From: Protula sp. h YS-2021
Lineage: Eukaryota > Annelida > Polychaeta > Sabellida > Serpulidae
Direction: 5' to 3'
DNA: 64,000 bases
NCBI GenBank assembly: GCA_949752745.1
Contig: OX457031.1
Coordinates: 1,178,001 to 1,242,000 of the forward strand
The position numbers were made by a program, and so were the translations under genes. The notes beneath the pieces were generated by a model that did not search any database, had not been told where the DNA came from, and worked only from the letters and a program-made list of their open reading frames with translations. Shown here in pieces: positions 33,656 through 46,350 of the stretch. Each line of letters opens with the position of its first letter. The first letter of the stretch is position 1.

Positions 33656-34540
33656 CCGAAATGCGAGCCTTGTTTGAAGATATCTATGGCAGACTATCCA
33701 GTCTACCAGAGATACAAAAAATCTGTTTCCCATTTTTCTGGGAAAGAAATCTTTGTATGCATTTATCGGTCTATGTTCTGGTCCGGTGCTAAATTAATTA
33801 TTGGGCTTGCTCTTTGCCGTCTCATCTTTTGAAGCCCAATTTTTCAGGAAAATTCCCTTGCTCATGCACGCTGGAATTAGTTTTATTGCTTTTCGTAAGC
33901 TGGGACTTTGTCCTTGGATAAACTTGTTTTCTTTTTCTTGCGGTCCTCTCTGCTCTTGTTAACAATACTGAGAACATTACACACATTTATATTATGATAG
34001 AATTAGTCAAGAAGAAATGTTACGGGAAATATTTTAAAGGGTTCGATCTGCATCATGCTTTTAATTCTATTTTCAAGGTCACACTAACCTTTAGAAGGCG
34101 TATCCCTTAAGCTCTTCTGAGAATATTTTTTTTGTCAATTTGCTCCTTTCTGCAACTTTTGTTTGATGTAGTTAGTTAGTTAGTTAGTTAGTTAGTTATT
34201 TGATTGGTTTAACGACACCGCCAACCTGTTGCAGGTCATATTGTGTCATTCCTGGTTTGTTTGATGTAAGCAGAAGTATAATCCTGCAGTCTGTATTTTT
34301 TTTGTCCTAAATTTTAACCGGATTGAATCCTGAAACAATACGAAACTTTGAACTGATAAGCGTATGATCGTTTGAGGTAAAACACTGTTATCTACGATAA
34401 GTGGTTTTTCTTGAGCACTTCTATCAGATAATTTGTGAGTATTTAAAGGTACACTTTTTCAGTGACACACCCATTATTTTGCAATCAATCAGAAAGAACT
34501 AATATGATGGGTGGCAGTGGGAGGGGAGGTTCTCACCAAG
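33656..34540. repeat. AT-rich tail of copy B
   Basis: Counterpart of 22641-23414, interrupted at 34171-34255. Confidence 0.8.
34158..34268 (-). mobile_element. LINE-type 3' tail insertion with 13-bp target duplication
   Basis: The 85-bp insert 34171-34255 is absent from copy A and flanked by TTTGTTTGATGTA on both sides. On the minus strand it ends GGTGTCGTTAAACC...(AACT)n, a short-tandem-repeat tail of a common molluscan LINE/SINE type. It is 5'-truncated to its tail. Confidence 0.8.
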
Positions 34541-36911
34541 ACGGAACATTTTGCAATCTAACGACCTAAAGCTGTGACTTTGGGTGAAAATTCAAGTCCA
34601 TGATTCTAATCAACTCCAGACTAAAAGAGACTAAGCAGTAAGTTTCATAAAAAACAACGATCACATACCATTACGATCACAGATCCGTGTTGTTATAAAA
34701 CAGCGGACCTCTGTTGATATCTGTTATGTGTAAACACATAACAGATCCGCTAAACATAGGCATCAGAAATGCAAAGACCTCAGCCAGACGGAACATTCGA
34801 AACAAGGAATATAGTAGGTTTGAGGCCGGTCACAGGCTCATTTCAATCCTCAACACCGAAAAGAAAAAAAGGGTGGCTGTGCTTTAAGATGAACAAAAAA
34901 CAAAAACATTTACCATGAGAAAGTCCAGCTGAGCCACTGTCCTTAGTCGGATATGGCTGATAAGCAATACGGATCTTTATCAGTCCATATACTAGCTATA
35001 TCTGAAATATCTTAGTAATTTGTAAAGAATTGTAGGCTAGAGAGTGTTCACAAGCCACCAAACATGACAATGGTAGAAATATGCAAATTTCAAAGTCCAG
35101 CTGAGCCACTGTCCTTGGTCGGATATTGCTCATTTACAATAGGGATCTTCACTGGTCCACATAAAAGCTATATTTAAAATATCTAAGCGATTGGCAAAAA
35201 ATTGTAGGCTAGAGCGTGTTCACAAGGTAAGTGTTAACGGACGGACGGACACGGACATAGCAAATAGCGTTCAGCCAAATATTGGCTGAAGGCTGAAATG
35301 TAGTTCTTATTTTTTACGAGTACTACTTTCGCGGGAATGCCCAGTGGGTCTGCGGAATAGAAAAGGTGTTACACACAAACAGACCGAACCGCCATGGAGG
35401 TTGGCTATTGGACAACAACGCACAGACCAGTCCTTACGACAGAGTCGAAGCAAAAAATTCGACTCTGTCGTAAAGTCCAGCCATGACTTTGAGTGAGAAT
35501 TTAATCCGCCCAAAATTTAAAATCCGTTAACGAGCTTTGCCGTGTTTGCGTGTGACGCACGGACAAACAGATAGAAAACCAAATATGCCTATTCTGACCT
35601 ATACCGCCGTTTTAAATCTTTTTATATTTTCTATTTTTGATTTTAGAGACCTTGATCGAGGGGTCCATTGTTTCCTGAACGAAAACAGCAGAAGGGTCTC
35701 GAAGATGACAAATAAAAAGTAAACAAACGAGCGTACCGTTTAACAGTTTATTCCACTGCAGTTCCGATATGGTTATACGTTATTTAGTATTGATCAATAA
35801 ATATTTACAAAACTATACACTCCTGCCATCCTCCCTCTCCAACCTCTCGTCCTTCCCTCCCCCTCCCCCTTCCAAAAATGTAAGTAATTCGAAAAATCAC
35901 TATATATTCAAAAAAAAAATCCAATATGTTGAACTGTTTCGTGGCTAGTCAACGCACGGTCTTCAAATAAACAAAGATATACAAATTAAAAACATTGTAC
36001 AGAACATTTAAGCAATGGAGCACGTGAACTTGACGTACCATTAAAACAAAGTGCACATGCACTCGATGAATCAGTTCAGCGGTGCAAATGTACTTTATGA
36101 ACCGCAATAACCTGCACATTTTGTAAAATATACATCAGTCTCTTGCCATATTTTAATAACATCCCTTGACCTCCCAGCCCCCCCCCCTCCCCCCACCATC
36201 CCTCCATCCAACATCGGCACCCCCTCCCGCCCCTGAGGACGGGAGCAGAATATTTTCTCGACCTCATTACGTCATTCGGACCAGGCCCCCTTCCCCATCC
36301 CACCCCACGGTACAATTAAGCTCCCTTACCCCCCCCTCCCTCCCCCCCCCACCTCCCCTTAACACAAATACTTGTCATCCGTCAGCCTCCCCCCCCCCCC
36401 CCCCCCCACAGTCCACACACTCACAACATGCATCCTTTGAAAACCGAAATCAGGTATTGATTTTCATTTAACAATAAATACCAACAAATATCATACAAGA
36501 GGCAGACTGCCCTGGTGCCAGTGCCGAAGGGTATTAAACAAAACACATTGGGGAGTATGTATTATTTCCAGCGCCGAACACCACTAAATACGCAATTTCA
36601 ATGAGCATGTATTACTTACACTTGCATTTCCGGGAGCATTTGTTACTTCTTATACGCAGAACAATAACAAACATTTGCAGGGAACAACTAGTATTTGATA
36701 TGCGCAATAACAATACACATTTCAGGGAGTGCTTATTATTTCAGTCACCAGAAATACGTCACGTGACCACGTGATCAGAACTGCTTTACAATAAATATAC
36801 AGAACATCGACGAGACTGTGAATGCAAAGATTAAATACAGTTTTGGTACATTATGCAAAATAGGCTACAACAGTATGTATACAAAGACAATAGAACAAAA
36901 TATTACAAGTT
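34541..36911. other. intergenic DNA, no gene seen
   Basis: Holds a 172-bp two-copy tandem repeat (34921-35228), two perfect hairpins (34719-34746 and 35434-35473), pyrimidine-rich and poly-C stretches (35820-35880, 36165-36415) and weak ~50-bp repeats (36540-36760). No coding evidence on either strand. Confidence 0.55.
34921..35290. mobile_element. 172-bp tandem pair ending in GGACGGAC tract and hairpin
   Basis: AAGTCCAGCTGAGCCACTGT occurs at 34921 and 35093. The second unit is followed by ACGGACGGACGGACACGGAC and a perfect hairpin (TTCAGCCAA, loop, TTGGCTGAA, near 35262-35284). The same order of satellite, GGACGGAC and hairpin recurs at 52171-53262. Confidence 0.55.
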
Positions 36912-37394
36912 TGTCCAAGGACAAAGTCCCAGCTTACGAAAAGCAATAAGACCCATTCCAGCGTGCATGAGCGAAGGAATTTCCCTGAAATATCAAGCTT
37001 CAAAAGATGAGACGGCAAAGAGCTAGCTCAATAATTAATTTAGCACTGGACCAGAACATAGACCGATAAATGCATACAAAGATTTCTTTCCCAGAAAAAT
37101 GGGGAACAGATTTTTTGTATATCTGGTAGAATGGATAGTTTGCCATAGATACCTTCAAACAACGCTCGCATTTCGGACCAGTGCGCATATTTATGTAACT
37201 TGCCTCGATGCGCGGTTCTAATTCAGACAAGTGCGCATGTTTATTTAATTTGCGTTGATGCGCGGCTCTCATTTTGGAACAGTGCACATGTTTATTTAAC
37301 TTAATAAAGATAAATGCGCGGTTCTTATTCCAGACCAATGCGCATGTTTATTTTACTTTCGTGCTTATTTTGGACAAGTGCACAAGTTTCCTTA
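36912..37394 (-). repeat. inverted third copy of the 51-bp satellite edge and tail
   Basis: On the minus strand this matches the end of the 51-bp array and the start of the AT-rich tail (22560-22890, 33560-33930), including the small shared ORF. The CCCAGC-flanked TTGTCC/GGACAA hairpin is near 36912. Confidence 0.85.
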
Positions 37395-40300
37395 GGTTGA
37401 CTTGATGCGCGGGTCACAACTTTCGTACATTATCGCCCAATGTTCCCTATTATCGCCCACCCGAAAAATATTATATTTATCATATTTTCGGGTCCTAGAA
37501 TTGTTTCCTGCACTTTTAAAGCGAAAATTACAACTTTCTTGCATTATCGCCCAATATTCCCTATTATCGCCCACCCGAAAAATATCACATTTATCATATT
37601 TTCGGGTCATAGAATTGATTCCTGCACTTTTAAAGCGAAAATTACAACTTTCTTGTATTATCGCCCAATATTCCCTATTATCGCCCATCCGAAAAAATTT
37701 CACATTTATCATATTTTCGGGTCATAGAATTGATTCCTGCTCTTTTAAAGCGTAAATTACAACTTTCTTGCTTTATCGCCCAATATTCCCTGTCATCGCC
37801 CACCCGTAAAATATCACATTGATCATATTTTCGGGTCACAGAATTGATTCCTGCACTTTTAAAGCGAAAATTACAACTTTCTTGCATTATCGCCCAATAT
37901 TCCCTATTATCGCCCACACGAAAAATATCACATTGATCATATTTTCGGGTCATAGAATTGATTCCTGCACTTTTAAAGCGAAAATTACAACTTTCTTGCA
38001 TTATCGCCCAATGTTCCCTATTATCGCCCATCCAAAAAATATCATATTCATCATATTTTCGGGACATAGAATTGATCCCTGAACATTTAAAGCGAAAATT
38101 ACAACTTTTTTGCATTATCGCCGAATATTCCCTATTATCGCCCATCCGAAAACTATCATATTTATCATATTTTCGGGATATAGAATTGATTCCTGCTCTT
38201 TTAAAGCGAAAATTACAACTTTCTTACATTATCGCCCAATATTCCCTATTATCGCCCACACGAAAAATATTATATTTATCATATTTTCGGGTCCTAGAAT
38301 TGTTTCCTGCACTTTTAAAGCGAAAATTACAACTTTCTTGCATTATCGCCCAATATTCCCTATTATCGCCCACCCGAAAAATATCACATTTATCATATTT
38401 TCGGGTCATAGAATTGATTCCTGCACTTTTAAAGCGAAAATTACAACTTTCTTGCACTATCGCCCAACGTTCCCTATTATCGCCCACCCGAAAAATATCA
38501 CATTTATCATATTTTCGGGTCATAGAATTGATTCCTGCACTTTTAAAGCGAAAATTACAACTTTCTTGTATTGTCGCCCAATGTTCCCTATTATCGCCCA
38601 TCCGAAAAATATCACATTTATCATATTTTCGGGTCATAGAATTGATTCCTGCTCTTTTAAAGCGTAAATTACAACTTTCTTGCTTTATCGCCCAATATTC
38701 CCTGTCATCGCCCACCCGTAAAATATCACATTGATCATATTTTCGGGTCACAGAATTGATTCCTGCACTTTTAAAGCGAAAATTACAACTTTCTTGCATT
38801 ATCGCCCAATATTCCCTATTATCGCCCACACGAAAAATATCACATTTATCATATTTTCGGGTCATAGAATTGATTCCTGCACTTTTAAAGCGAAAATTAC
38901 AACTTTCTTGCATTATCGCCCAATGTTCCCTATTATCGCCCATCCAAAAAATATCATATTCATCATATTTTCGGGACATAGAATTGATCCCTGCACATTT
39001 AAAGCGAAAATTACAACTTTCTTGCATTATCGCCCAAAATTCCCTATTATCGCCCATCCGAAAACTATCATATTTATCATATTTTCGGGATATAGAATTG
39101 ATTCCTGCTCTTTTAAAGCGAAAATTACAACTTCTTTACATTATCGCCCAATATTCCCTATTATCGCCCACACGAAAAATATTATATTTATCATATTTTC
39201 GGGTCATAGAATTGTTTCCTGCACTTTTAAAGCGAAAATTACAACTTTCTTGCATTATCGCCCAATATTCCCTATTATCACCCACCCGAAAAATATCACA
39301 TTTATCATATTTTCGGGTCATAGAATTGATTCCTGCACTTTTAAAGCGAAAATTACAACTTTCTTGCACTATCGCCCAACGTTCCCTATTATCGCCCACC
39401 CGAAAAATATCACATTTATCATATTTTCGGGTCACAGAATTGATTCCTGCACTTTTAAAGCGAAAATTACAACTTTCTTGTATTATCGCCCAACATTCCC
39501 TATTATCGCCCATCCGAAAAAATTTCACATTTATCATATTTTCGGGTCATAGAATTGATTCCTGCTCTTTTAAAGCGTAAATTACAACTTTCTTGCTTTA
39601 TCGCCCAATATTCCCTGTCATCGCCCACCCGTAAAATATCACATTGATCATATTTTCGGGTCACAGAATTGATTCCTGCACTTTTAAAGCGAAAATTACA
39701 ACTTTCTTGCATTATCGCCCAATATTCCCTATTATCGCCCACACGAAAAATATCACATTTATCATATTTTCGGGTCATAGAATTGATTCCTGCACTTTTA
39801 AAGCGAAAATTACAACTTTCTTGCATTATCGCCCAATGTTCCCTATTATCGCCCATCCAAAAAATATCATATTCATCATATTTTCGGGACATAGAATTGA
39901 TCCCTGAACATTTAAAGCGAAAATTACAACTTTCTTGCATTATCGCCGAATATTCCCTATTATCGCCCATCCGAAAACTATCATATTTATCATATTTTCG
40001 GGATATAGAATTGATTCCTGCTCTTTTAAAGCGAAAATTACAATTTTCTTGCATTATCGCCCAATATTCCCTATTATCACCCACCCGAAAAATATCACAT
40101 TTATCATATTTTCGGGTCATAGAATTGATTCCTGCACTTTTAAAGCGAAAATTACAACTTTCTTGCACTATCGCCAAACGTTCCCTATTATCGCCCACCC
40201 GAAAAATATCACATTTATCTTATTTTCGGGTCACAGAATTGATTCCTGCACTTTTAAAGCGAAAATTACAACTTTCTTGTATTATCGCCCAATATTCCCT

Positions 40301-42010
40301 ATTATCGCCCATCCGAAAAAATTTCACATTTATCATATTTTCGGGTCATAGAATTGATTCCTGCTCTTTTAAAGCGTAAATTACAACTTTCTTGCTTTAT
40401 CGCCCAATATTCCCTGTCATCGCCCACCCGTAAAATATCACATTGATCATATTTTCGGGTCACAGAATTGATTCCTGCACTTTTAAAGCGAAAATTACAA
40501 CTTTCTTGCATTATCGCCCAATATTCCCTATTATCGCCCACACGAAAAATATCACATTTATCATATTTTCGGGTCATAGAATTGATTCCTGCACTTTTAA
40601 AGCGAAAATTACAACTTTCTTGCATTATCGCCCAATGTTCCCTATTATCGCCCATCCAAAAAATATCATATTCATCATATTTTCGGGACATAGAATTGAT
40701 CCCTGAACATTTAAAGCGAAAATTACAACTTTCTTGCATTATCGCCGAATATTCCCTATTATCGCCCATCCGAAAACTATCATATTTATCATATTTTCGG
40801 GATATAGAATTGATTCCTGCTCTTTTAAAGCGAAAATTACAACTTTCTTACATTATCGCCCAATATTCCCTATTATCGCCCACACGAAAAATATTATATT
40901 TATCATATTTTCGGGTCCTAGAATTGTTTCCTGCGCTTTTAAAGCGAAAATTACAACTTTCTTGCTTTATCGCCCAATATTCCCTGTTATCGCCCACCCG
41001 TAAAATATCACATTGATCATATTTTCGGGTCACAGAATTGATTCCTGCACTTTTAAAGCGAAAATTACAACTTTCTTGTATTATCGCCCAATATTCCCTA
41101 TTATCGCCCATCCGAAAAAATTTCACATTTATCATATTTTCGGGTCATAGAATTGATTCCTGCTCTTTTAAAGCGTAAATTACAACTTTCTTGCTTTATC
41201 GCCCAATATTCCCTGTCATCGCCCACCCGTAAAATATCACATTGATCATATTTTCGGGTCACAGAATTGATTCCTGCACTTTTAAAGCGAAAATTACAAC
41301 TTTCTTGCATTATCGCCCAATATTCCCTATTATCGCCCACACGAAAAATATCACATTTATCATATTTTCGGGTCATAGAATTGATTCCTGCACTTTTAAA
41401 GCGAAAATTACAACTTTCTTGCATTATCGCCCAATGTTCCCTATTATCGCCCATCCAAAAAATATCATATTCATCATATTTTCGGGACATAGAATTGATC
41501 CCTGAACATTTAAAGCGAAAATTACAACTTTCTTGCATTATCGCCGAATATTCCCTATTATCGCCCATCCGAAAACTATCATATTTATCATATTTTCGGG
41601 ATATAGAATTGATTCCTGCTCTTTTAAAGCGAAAATTACAACTTTCTTACATTATCGCCCAATATTCCCTATTATCGCCCACACGAAAAATATTATATTT
41701 ATCATATTTTCGGGTCCTAGAATTGTTTCCTGCACTTTTAAAGCGAAAATTACAACTTTCTTGCATTATCGCCCAATATTCCCTATTATCGCCCACCCGA
41801 AAAATATCACATTTATCATATTTTCGGGTCATAGAATTGATTCCTGCACTTTTAAAGCGAAAATTACAACTTTCTTGCACTATCGCCCAACGTTCCCTAT
41901 TATCGCCCACCCGAAAAATATCACATTTATCATATTTTCGGGTCATAGAATTGATTCCTGCACTTTTAAAGCGAAAATTACAACTTTCTTGTATTGTCGC
42001 CCAATGTTCC
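37395..42010. repeat. 114-bp satellite array, left part (about 40 monomers)
   Basis: The 114-bp monomer contains TTATCGCCCAATATTCCCTA, CCCGAAAAATATCACATTTA, CATATTTTCGGGTCATAGAA and GCACTTTTAAAGCGAAAATT segments. A distinctive variant (GCTTTATCGCCC... with CCCGTAAAATATCACATTGA) recurs at about 37771, 38684, 39597, 40396 and 41195. Spacings are 913, 913, 799 and 799 bp, that is 8-mer and then 7-mer higher-order repeats. Long ORFs on both strands reflect a unit divisible by three. Confidence 0.95.
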
Positions 42011-42177
42011 CTATTACAGTGTTGCCACGGAGTCGTCAAGAAAAAAAAGGATAAAAAAAAGGATAAAAAAGGATAAATTTGAGAAAAAAAAGTATGAAAA
42101 AAAGGATAATTCATATTTTGCTGAAGATCGAGAAAACATTAATGTTAATCATATTGTATCATTTTTTTGTAATTTCA

Positions 42178-42325
42178 AGGTTCGCGCTAGGTTCTCAGGA
42201 AAGTGAGTCAAAAAGGGAAAGTGTGACTCAGTTAGGTCCAGAAAAACTCCGTGGGTTCCGAAAAAGTGAGTCATTTCGTAAAAAATGCCCAAAAAATGGA
42301 CAAAAACCCCGCCAACGCGAACCCT
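42178..42325. mobile_element. short MITE, copy 1 of AGGTTCGCG family
   Basis: 148 bp beginning AGGTTCGCGC and ending CGCGAACCCT, with internal GTGAGTCA motifs. A second copy is at 59607-59736 in an MCM6 intron. Confidence 0.75.
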
Positions 42326-43376
42326 GAATTTATAAGACTCGTTTTCACGGCGATTAAAAAATATTTGCATACCTGATTGTACGTTATTTTGCATACAAAT
42401 TTATAAAGGAATCCGGTCAAATTGTGCCAAAAGAAGAGTTTTGAAAATTGGTACTAAATATTTTTAAATACCCCCATTTAGCCAATTTTTAGTGGATCGC
42501 CAAAAAAGTAAATTTTTTCAAGACAGACCTACCTAGAGAATAAATGTTCAAAATTAGAAAGGAATCCGATCAAAATTGTGGGAGAAGAACCATTTTGAAA
42601 ATTGCAGGCTTGCCGGAGGTTGTTAAAAAAAAGAACGCAAACTGCTATAAAAAAGAACGCTTGATGACAAAAAAAAGTACAAAAAAGAACGTTTTAGAAA
42701 AAAACGACAAAAAAAGTACGCCAAAACTGTTGAAAATAAAAAATATAAAGACAAAAAGTGTCCTAAAAAAAGGCCCAGAAATAGTTTGTATGCGTTTGGC
42801 TTGAATAAACAAGAACAGCTGTCAACGGCAATAATAATAATAGATGAACGTATTTCAAGAGGCGACGGCGTTTTTTAGGAGGTGGGGTCCGGCGTAGAAT
42901 CCTACACATCTCTAATAAGCAACAACTCTGCTGACTCACATCTCAGTAATAAGTCGCCCAAAATAAAACAAGAACGTAAACAACACTGTTAATTTAAATC
43001 TGTTGAGAACTGGGGGGGAGGGGGGTGTGGGGGCGGGGGAGGTTAACAAACTTTGTTGGTAAAGTGGTAAGTGCTTCTTCAGGCATGGCGCATATTCGTG
43101 TATAAGCGGGTGAGGTTGAGAAATAATTCCCAACCCCTGTACGTTAAAGTTTTAAAGTGGGCTACCACTTTCTGAAATACTCTACACACTTGTTTTAACC
43201 TAACCCGCCGATTTTTAATGTGTTGCAAAAGTGGATGCAGGGTTGTCGGCGGGTGGACAAAAAATAAAGAACGCAAAGGTATGAAAAAAAGACTCGATTA
43301 AAAAAAAAATAAAAGATTAAAAAAAGAACGCCTCGAAAAAAAGACCAAAAAAAAAAAAAAAAAAAGAACGGCAAAA

Positions 43377-44000
43377 TTTATTTTTATGTTTAACTGTATA
43401 AAAAGCCAATAAAAAATAAAACACAAGCATATCTTAAAAGTCTAAGATTAAACAAAGACATAAAACAGCTAAATACTATAAAACTTATTGATACTAAACT
43501 TTAAGTGAAGGAAATAAATGAAAAACCTATTTTCCTATCCTTTACAATTTAAGAGATTGTAGAGCCGTTGCACGCGCGCAGTACAGCAATTATCTTAAAT
43601 TATTGTATGATTTTAAATAAATTGAAAGAAACCAAAAACAGGATTGTCCACGGACAATGCCCCAGCCCACGAATGCTGATGTCAAGATTATGACATATAA
43701 GTACAACCCGTAACCCAAATTTCAAGACAGAAAAGCTGGCGTCATTCAAGATTTTTATACAAAAACGGTTTATCGTCAATATATCCGCCAATTTTTGGAG
43801 AAATAACAAAAAAAGTAATAGCCACGTGTTTCGGTCAATCTTTTTTCGAATCGTCGAACAAGAAAAGTAATAGCCAGATAGACATATGTACCACTATATC
43901 CATTTAAATTTTACGTTGTCATGAACATTGTTTTTGGTTAATATTTCCACCAATTTTATCCGAATCATTAATAAACGTAATAGTCAGGTGGGTACCAAAG
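43377..44000. other. AT-rich interior of nested element, no gene seen
   Basis: No coding evidence. Contains a hairpin (ATTGTCCACGGACAAT near 43644) followed by GCCCCAGCCC. Confidence 0.5.
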
Positions 44001-46350
44001 CCTGGTACCTTTGATCAGAATTTCAAGAGATCAAGGCCAAATACCCAGGGTCAACTGCGTTTTCAATAATTTTTTTGGCGAATCACCAAAAACAAGCATG
44101 TCCAAGGACATGACCCAGCCGAGTTACCAAATAAGGAAAGAGAGAAAAACTCTGAAATGAATACTGTTAGGCCAAAAAATGAAGAACGTTGTTTCTGAAC
44201 ATAACTTTTTCATAATTTTAATACACAAAAACGTGTTTCCCCAGGAGGAAGCTGCCCGAAAAGGGATGTTGGAGAGGTTGGGTTTTGACGATTCACGTAT
44301 TTACCGACATTTACACAATTTAAAAAAAAAATTTATATTTCACCATTATATTTCAGCATTTTTTTGTCATTTGCGAAAAAAGCAAAGACCAGGTGGAGAA
44401 GCACCTAAGAAACTTTTGATTAAAATTTTATAACTGGAATAGTTTGACAATTCAGTTATTTACTACCATTTATTCCAGTTTTTGCCAAACTTCAAAGTTC
44501 CGCCATTTCGGCAGTTTTTGGCCAACCGCGAAAAAAAACATTGCCTGGTAGGCGAACCCCTGGGGAACATCCCTTCGTAACATCTAAACGATTGGAGTAA
44601 AACTGTAGTAAAACTGAAGTAGCATTTTAAAAATGGGTCAAAACGGACAGAAAAAGTGCCGCCATTTTCTCAGTTTTTCGTCACTCGTCAAAAAAAAAAG
44701 TAATAGCCAGGTGGGGGACCACCCAGTGAAGATTCCTGCATAATATCAAAACGATTGGAGCAAAAATGTAGGAGGAGATGCATTTTAAAGAAAAGGTTTA
44801 ACATACGTCCATAGATTCAAGCCCCCTATGGAAATACGACTAACAGTTCGACAAAGTCGGCAGGGTTAAAAAACCACATAGGTACTAATTTCCGCTCCCA
44901 TAATTCTAAATTTTAAGAAGGTAACATTATGTTCCTAGCGCTGGTAACGATTTTAGTAAGAATTGGTTTTTCACCAATATTTCCGCCATTTTTTGCGAAT
45001 AATGCAAAAACAATAACCAAGCAAGTACCAATGACCACTATCTTTAACAAAATTTCAAGACAGTACCAAAGACTGTTTATACTAGTAGTTTAGTCTTTGA
45101 CAGCACGGCCATTTCTGTAGTATGAGTTTCATTTTTCGTCAATATTTGCGCCAATTTTTCCAAATTACGAAAAAATAGATGGGGTAATAGACAGGTAAGT
45201 ACCAATGATGGCTATCTTTATCTAAAACTGGAAGATAGTAATGGTCAGTTAGGCAGTAGTTTATGCTACTTTTATTTAAAATTACAATGCAATGAAGCTA
45301 TTTCCCAGGAGTTTGTGAAGATTTTACTGAAATGTCTTTGGTTTTTCGCCAAAAAATCGCCGCTTTTTGCAAACCACTAAAAATTCATAGCCAGTTAGGT
45401 AGTATTGATTACTGCCGTTACTTAAAATTTCAAGACAGTAACGTTACTTTCCTTGATATAGTCAAGATTTTACGAAAAAACCTTGTTAGGCCAATATTTT
45501 CGCCAATATTTGGCGAATCGCCAAAAAAGTTACAGCCAGGTAGCGGGTAACTCCTGCTACCTTCATTTTAAATTCCACAAGACTACTTTCCAGCAGTTAG
45601 TTAAGATTTTACTTAATGTTTTTTTTTTGCCTTTCGCCACAAGCTTAGCCAATGTTTGGTCAATCACCAAAAAAGTAATAGCCAGGTAGGTAGTACCTCC
45701 GGCTACCTTCACTTTAAATGTCAACACAGCACGACTATTTTCCAGCAGTTAGTAAAGTTTTTAAGGTAATTTTTTTTGTTTTTCGCCAAAATCTGCATCA
45801 GTTTTTGACCACTCACCAAAAAAAAAGTAATAGCCAGGTAGGCAGTAACGCCTGGTACCTTCACTTAAAATTTCAAGAAAGATTACTTTCCTGGAAATGG
45901 TTAAGACGTTACGAAAAACGTTTTTCAGCAATAGTTTCGACAATTTTTGGCGAATCGCCAAAAACGTTACAGCCAGGTAATTCCAACACTGCAGTTATTT
46001 AAGATTTTACTGAAAAGTTTCGCAAGCTGCCCAATCACCAAGATTAAGATTTTACTAAAAATTTTACCCCGTTGGCCAATCACCAAAAAAAGTAATAGCT
46101 AGGTAGTAGTAAAGCCTGCTAACTTCACTTAAAATGTCAAAACATTAAGATTAATTTCCCAGAAGTAGTTCAAACTTTACGGAAATGATCTGGTTTTCAG
46201 CTAATATTTTCGCCAATTTTTGGCGAATTGCCAAGAAAGCAATAGCCAGGTGGAAAATTATGCGCCCTACCCTCCACCAAAATTTCAAGACATTTAGGCT
46301 AAAATCCTGGGAGAATATACGATTTTTCAACTTAAAAGCGTTTATTCGCA
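44001..46350. repeat. palindromic satellite within nested element
   Basis: Roughly 150-bp units marked by a TTGGCGAATCGCCAAAAA-type dyad and 'aagtaatagccaggtaggta'. Dyads lie near 44075, 45521, 45655, 45946 and 46216. Unit length drifts and some units are truncated. Confidence 0.75.

Larger units (their letters stand above)
24240..34540. repeat. segmental duplication, copy B
   Basis: Direct copy of 15765-23414, longer because the 51-bp satellite has about 43 instead of 15 units, and because two insertions are private to it: a tyrosine-recombinase fragment (about 30246-31429) and a LINE tail (34171-34255). The TRIM gene has a one-base deletion. Confidence 0.93.

Noticed and set aside
42079..42327. 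Lys-rich ORFs at the transposon end
   Set aside because: Encoded by the A-rich subterminal repeats; no transposase-like motif.
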